DNA of 7,781 bases from positions 1 through 7,781 of the forward strand of contig JAJRVB010000130.1 of NCBI GenBank assembly GCA_024277515.1, given 5' to 3'. A program made the position numbers and the translations under genes. This DNA comes from Nitrospirota bacterium. GTDB lineage: Bacteria > Nitrospirota > Thermodesulfovibrionia > UBA6902. The notes beneath the pieces are model-generated. The model was not told the DNA's origin. It worked only from the letters and a program-made list of their open reading frames with translations, and made no database searches. Positions 6,162 to 7,781 of the stretch are shown in pieces; the first letter of the stretch is position 1, and each line of letters opens with the position of its first letter.

Positions 6162-6807
6162 AAACAATTTGACAGGGAAAATCCTGTGGGTATCCATCTT
6201 CGGAATCACAATGGGCTTTTTCGAGGCGTCCGTCGTTGTATATCTCAGGGCCATCTACTACCCTGATGGCTTTGTTTTTCCTTTAAAGTTATTCAGAGAT
6301 TACATAATTGCGGTTGAAGTGTTCAGGGAGGCTGCCTCAATTTTTATGCTTGTCGCGGTTGCAGCCCTGGCAGGCAGGAGGATATGGGAGAGATTTGCCT
6401 GTTTCATATTGGCATTCGGTATATGGGATGTCTTTTACTATGTTTTCCTCAAGATCACACTTGACTGGCCGTCTTCTCTGCTGGAATGGGACGTCCTCTT
6501 TCTGATCCCCCTGCCATGGATAGGGCCTGTCATAGCCCCTGTATCCATAGCCCTGTTAATGATTGTTGCCGGCATACTGATTATTTGTTCTTCGCATAAA
6601 GGACATGACTTCAGGCCGACGATTATGTCATGGGTTCTTGCATTGGGAGGGATTATAATAGTACTCTACTCTTTCATGTATGATACGGGCGCAACCCTGC
6701 ACCAGCAATTGCCAAAGCCGTACAGGTATGAGCTTCTGATTTTGGGAGACCTGCTGTTTATCGCGTCGTTTCTGATCTCGTATTTTAAAATGGGGAAACA
6801 TGCGTAG
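6154..6807 (+). CDS. Uncharacterised multi-pass membrane protein
   Basis: I recognise no named family with an assigned function, although the sequence looks like a conserved hypothetical membrane protein. The 217-residue product has about six hydrophobic segments, beginning with one after MNKNNLTGK. Polar and aromatic residues sit in or near the membrane parts: GFFEAS in the first, EVFREAAS and the AGRRIWERF loop, FGIWDVFYYVFLK, and LEWDVLFLIPLPWIGPVIAP. Such conserved-looking acidic and Trp-Asp positions suggest a functional core and not just an anchor (inference). There is no signal peptide beyond the first helix and no soluble domain. The ATG at 6154 is chosen over a GTG at 6118 because it gives the classic overlap ATGAATAA with the M23 stop, implying translational coupling. 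The TAG stop lies inside a palindromic repeat. Confidence 0.85.
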   Translation: MNKNNLTGKILWVSIFGITMGFFEASVVVYLRAIYYPDGFVFPLKLFRDYIIAVEVFREAASIFMLVAVAALAGRRIWERFACFILAFGIWDVFYYVFLKITLDWPSSLLEWDVLFLIPLPWIGPVIAPVSIALLMIVAGILIICSSHKGHDFRPTIMSWVLALGGIIIVLYSFMYDTGATLHQQLPKPYRYELLILGDLLFIASFLISYFKMGKHA

Positions 6808-6833
6808 GGGCAAATTCATGAATTGCCCCTGCG
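6803..6833. repeat. Palindromic repeat overlapping the membrane-protein stop codon
   Basis: Bases 6803-6817 pair with 6820-6833 around a two-base loop, with one bulged A (6814) and one G-U pair. The core is AGGGGCAA against TTGCCCCT, with a palindromic ATTCATGAAT centre. Its left arm contains the TAG stop at 6805-6807. No T-run follows, so it is a poor terminator and transcription probably continues into the next gene. The shape (GTAGGGGCA with TGCCCCT) resembles short palindromic repeats dispersed in many genomes. Confidence 0.7.
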
Positions 6834-6849
6834 GCTCGATTAACGTTTA

Positions 6850-7781
6850 ATGTATATCTATCTGATTGCAATCATCACAGCATACATTCTGATAGTCATC
6901 TTCGGTTACTGGCTCGATTTTCTGAACCTTTCCCACCTGAGAAAATACGGGTCTGTTATCCCCCCGGAATTTGAAGGACAGATAGATCAGGATTTATTGA
7001 GCAGGACCCGTGACTACAACATTGAACATGCAAAGTTTGATTTCATCGCCTCTGTTTTTAACAATATCGTTTTTCTGGTTTTTATACTTGCATTACTGAA
7101 CATTTATAATTCATGGGTCGTCTCGCTTGATTACCCTTTTATCCTTTCCGGTCTCGTCTTTTTTCTGCTGCTGTCATACGCCGAGACCCTCATATCAATG
7201 CCCTTCAGCCTTTACAGTACATTTAAGATAGAAAATAAATACGGGTTCAATACCATGACACCTAAATTGTGGATAAGCGATACAATAAAATCACTTATCA
7301 TTTCCACGGTCCTGACGGGCCTTCTTATCGCCGTCGGGCTGTTTATCATTCAAAAGAGTCCTGATCTGTGGTGGCTGTGGGTGTGGTGTTTCTTTCTTGT
7401 ATTCGGCATCTTCATCATGTACATCTCTCCTTATGTGATTGAGCCGCTTTTTCATAAATTCACCCCGCTCGACAATGAAGAGCTCGAGAGCGGGATACGC
7501 GGTTTGATGGGAAAGGCGGGCATCAAGGTGAGCAGGGTCTTTAAAATTGACGCGTCAAAACGCACAAAACATACGAATGCTTACTTTACCGGCATAGGGA
7601 AGGTAAAAAGAATTGTCCTGTACGACACCCTCATAAAAAAAATGGACCATAATGAGATCATATCCGTGCTTGCCCATGAGGCAGGGCACTGGAAGAAAAA
7701 GCATATCCAAAAATCCATTATCGTTACTGAGACCATAGCATTGATTGCACTTTTTACCGCTTATCATCTGATGCAAAGCGA
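6850..7781 (+). CDS. M48A (Ste24/CAAX prenyl protease 1-like) membrane metalloprotease, 3' truncated
   Basis: The frame is open for 310 codons and continues beyond the right edge. It encodes several membrane helices from the N-terminus, the Ste24 N-terminal domain signature FKIENKYGFN (about residues 122-131), ISPYVIEPLFHKFTPL, and NAYFTGIGKVKRIVLYDTL just before the zinc site. The HEAGHW motif gives His276, Glu277 and His280; the third zinc ligand (a distal Glu) lies outside the window. This is the M48A type and not the shorter HtpX type. In eukaryotes Ste24 trims prenylated proteins; bacteria lack that pathway in general, so the role here is more likely membrane-protein quality control (inference). 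The ATG has no good ribosome binding site. It lies 42 bases after the membrane-protein gene, with a palindromic repeat between, and is probably in the same operon. Confidence 0.93.
   Translation, partial: MYIYLIAIITAYILIVIFGYWLDFLNLSHLRKYGSVIPPEFEGQIDQDLLSRTRDYNIEHAKFDFIASVFNNIVFLVFILALLNIYNSWVVSLDYPFILSGLVFFLLLSYAETLISMPFSLYSTFKIENKYGFNTMTPKLWISDTIKSLIISTVLTGLLIAVGLFIIQKSPDLWWLWVWCFFLVFGIFIMYISPYVIEPLFHKFTPLDNEELESGIRGLMGKAGIKVSRVFKIDASKRTKHTNAYFTGIGKVKRIVLYDTLIKKMDHNEIISVLAHEAGHWKKKHIQKSIIVTETIALIALFTAYHLMQS

Overview
The window holds ordinary chromosomal genes of a Gram-negative-type, respiring bacterium of mid-range GC. A tetrahaem c-type cytochrome, an S8 protease ending in a CFI-box-CTERM tail, a Ste24-type M48 protease and an unnamed membrane protein together point to Nitrospirota (Thermodesulfovibrio-like) or a Desulfobacterota relative. 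That placement is inferred from gene content and was not tested by any search.

Layout. (1) 3-890, plus: the 3' part of a secreted subtilisin-like protease, with the catalytic Ser, a fibronectin-III-like domain, a Gly-rich linker and a CFI-box tail with a membrane helix. (2) 1011-2882, plus: mnmG, a tRNA wobble-uridine modification enzyme. (3) 2884-2917: a hairpin terminator shared with the convergent gene. (4) 2934-3533, minus: an exported tetrahaem cytochrome with a TTG start and a very strong ribosome binding site, with operator-like palindromes upstream. (5) 3735-3820, minus: tRNA-Ser(UGA). (6) 3832-3901: an unusual period-8 inverted repeat element. (7) 3892-5169, minus: serS, seryl-tRNA synthetase, whose cognate-type tRNA lies directly downstream on the same strand. 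(8) 5310-6161, plus: secreted M23 (LytM-type) peptidase. (9) 6154-6807, plus: an unnamed multi-pass membrane protein overlapping the M23 gene by 8 bases. (10) 6850-7781, plus: an M48A/Ste24-like membrane protease that runs off the right edge.

How the genes relate. serS and tRNA-Ser form a same-strand translation pair, and mnmG is another tRNA-related gene nearby. The M23, membrane and M48 genes look like one transcription unit concerned with the envelope, but no shared pathway is shown. The left-edge protease is a separate surface or exported enzyme.

No clearly new multi-gene system is visible. The points most worth a second look are the CFI-box C-terminal tail, the period-8 inverted element at the serS end, three genes whose 3' ends are made by short palindromic repeats, two possible leaderless transcripts (mnmG and M23), the haem-ligand shortfall in the cytochrome, and the uncharacterised membrane protein.
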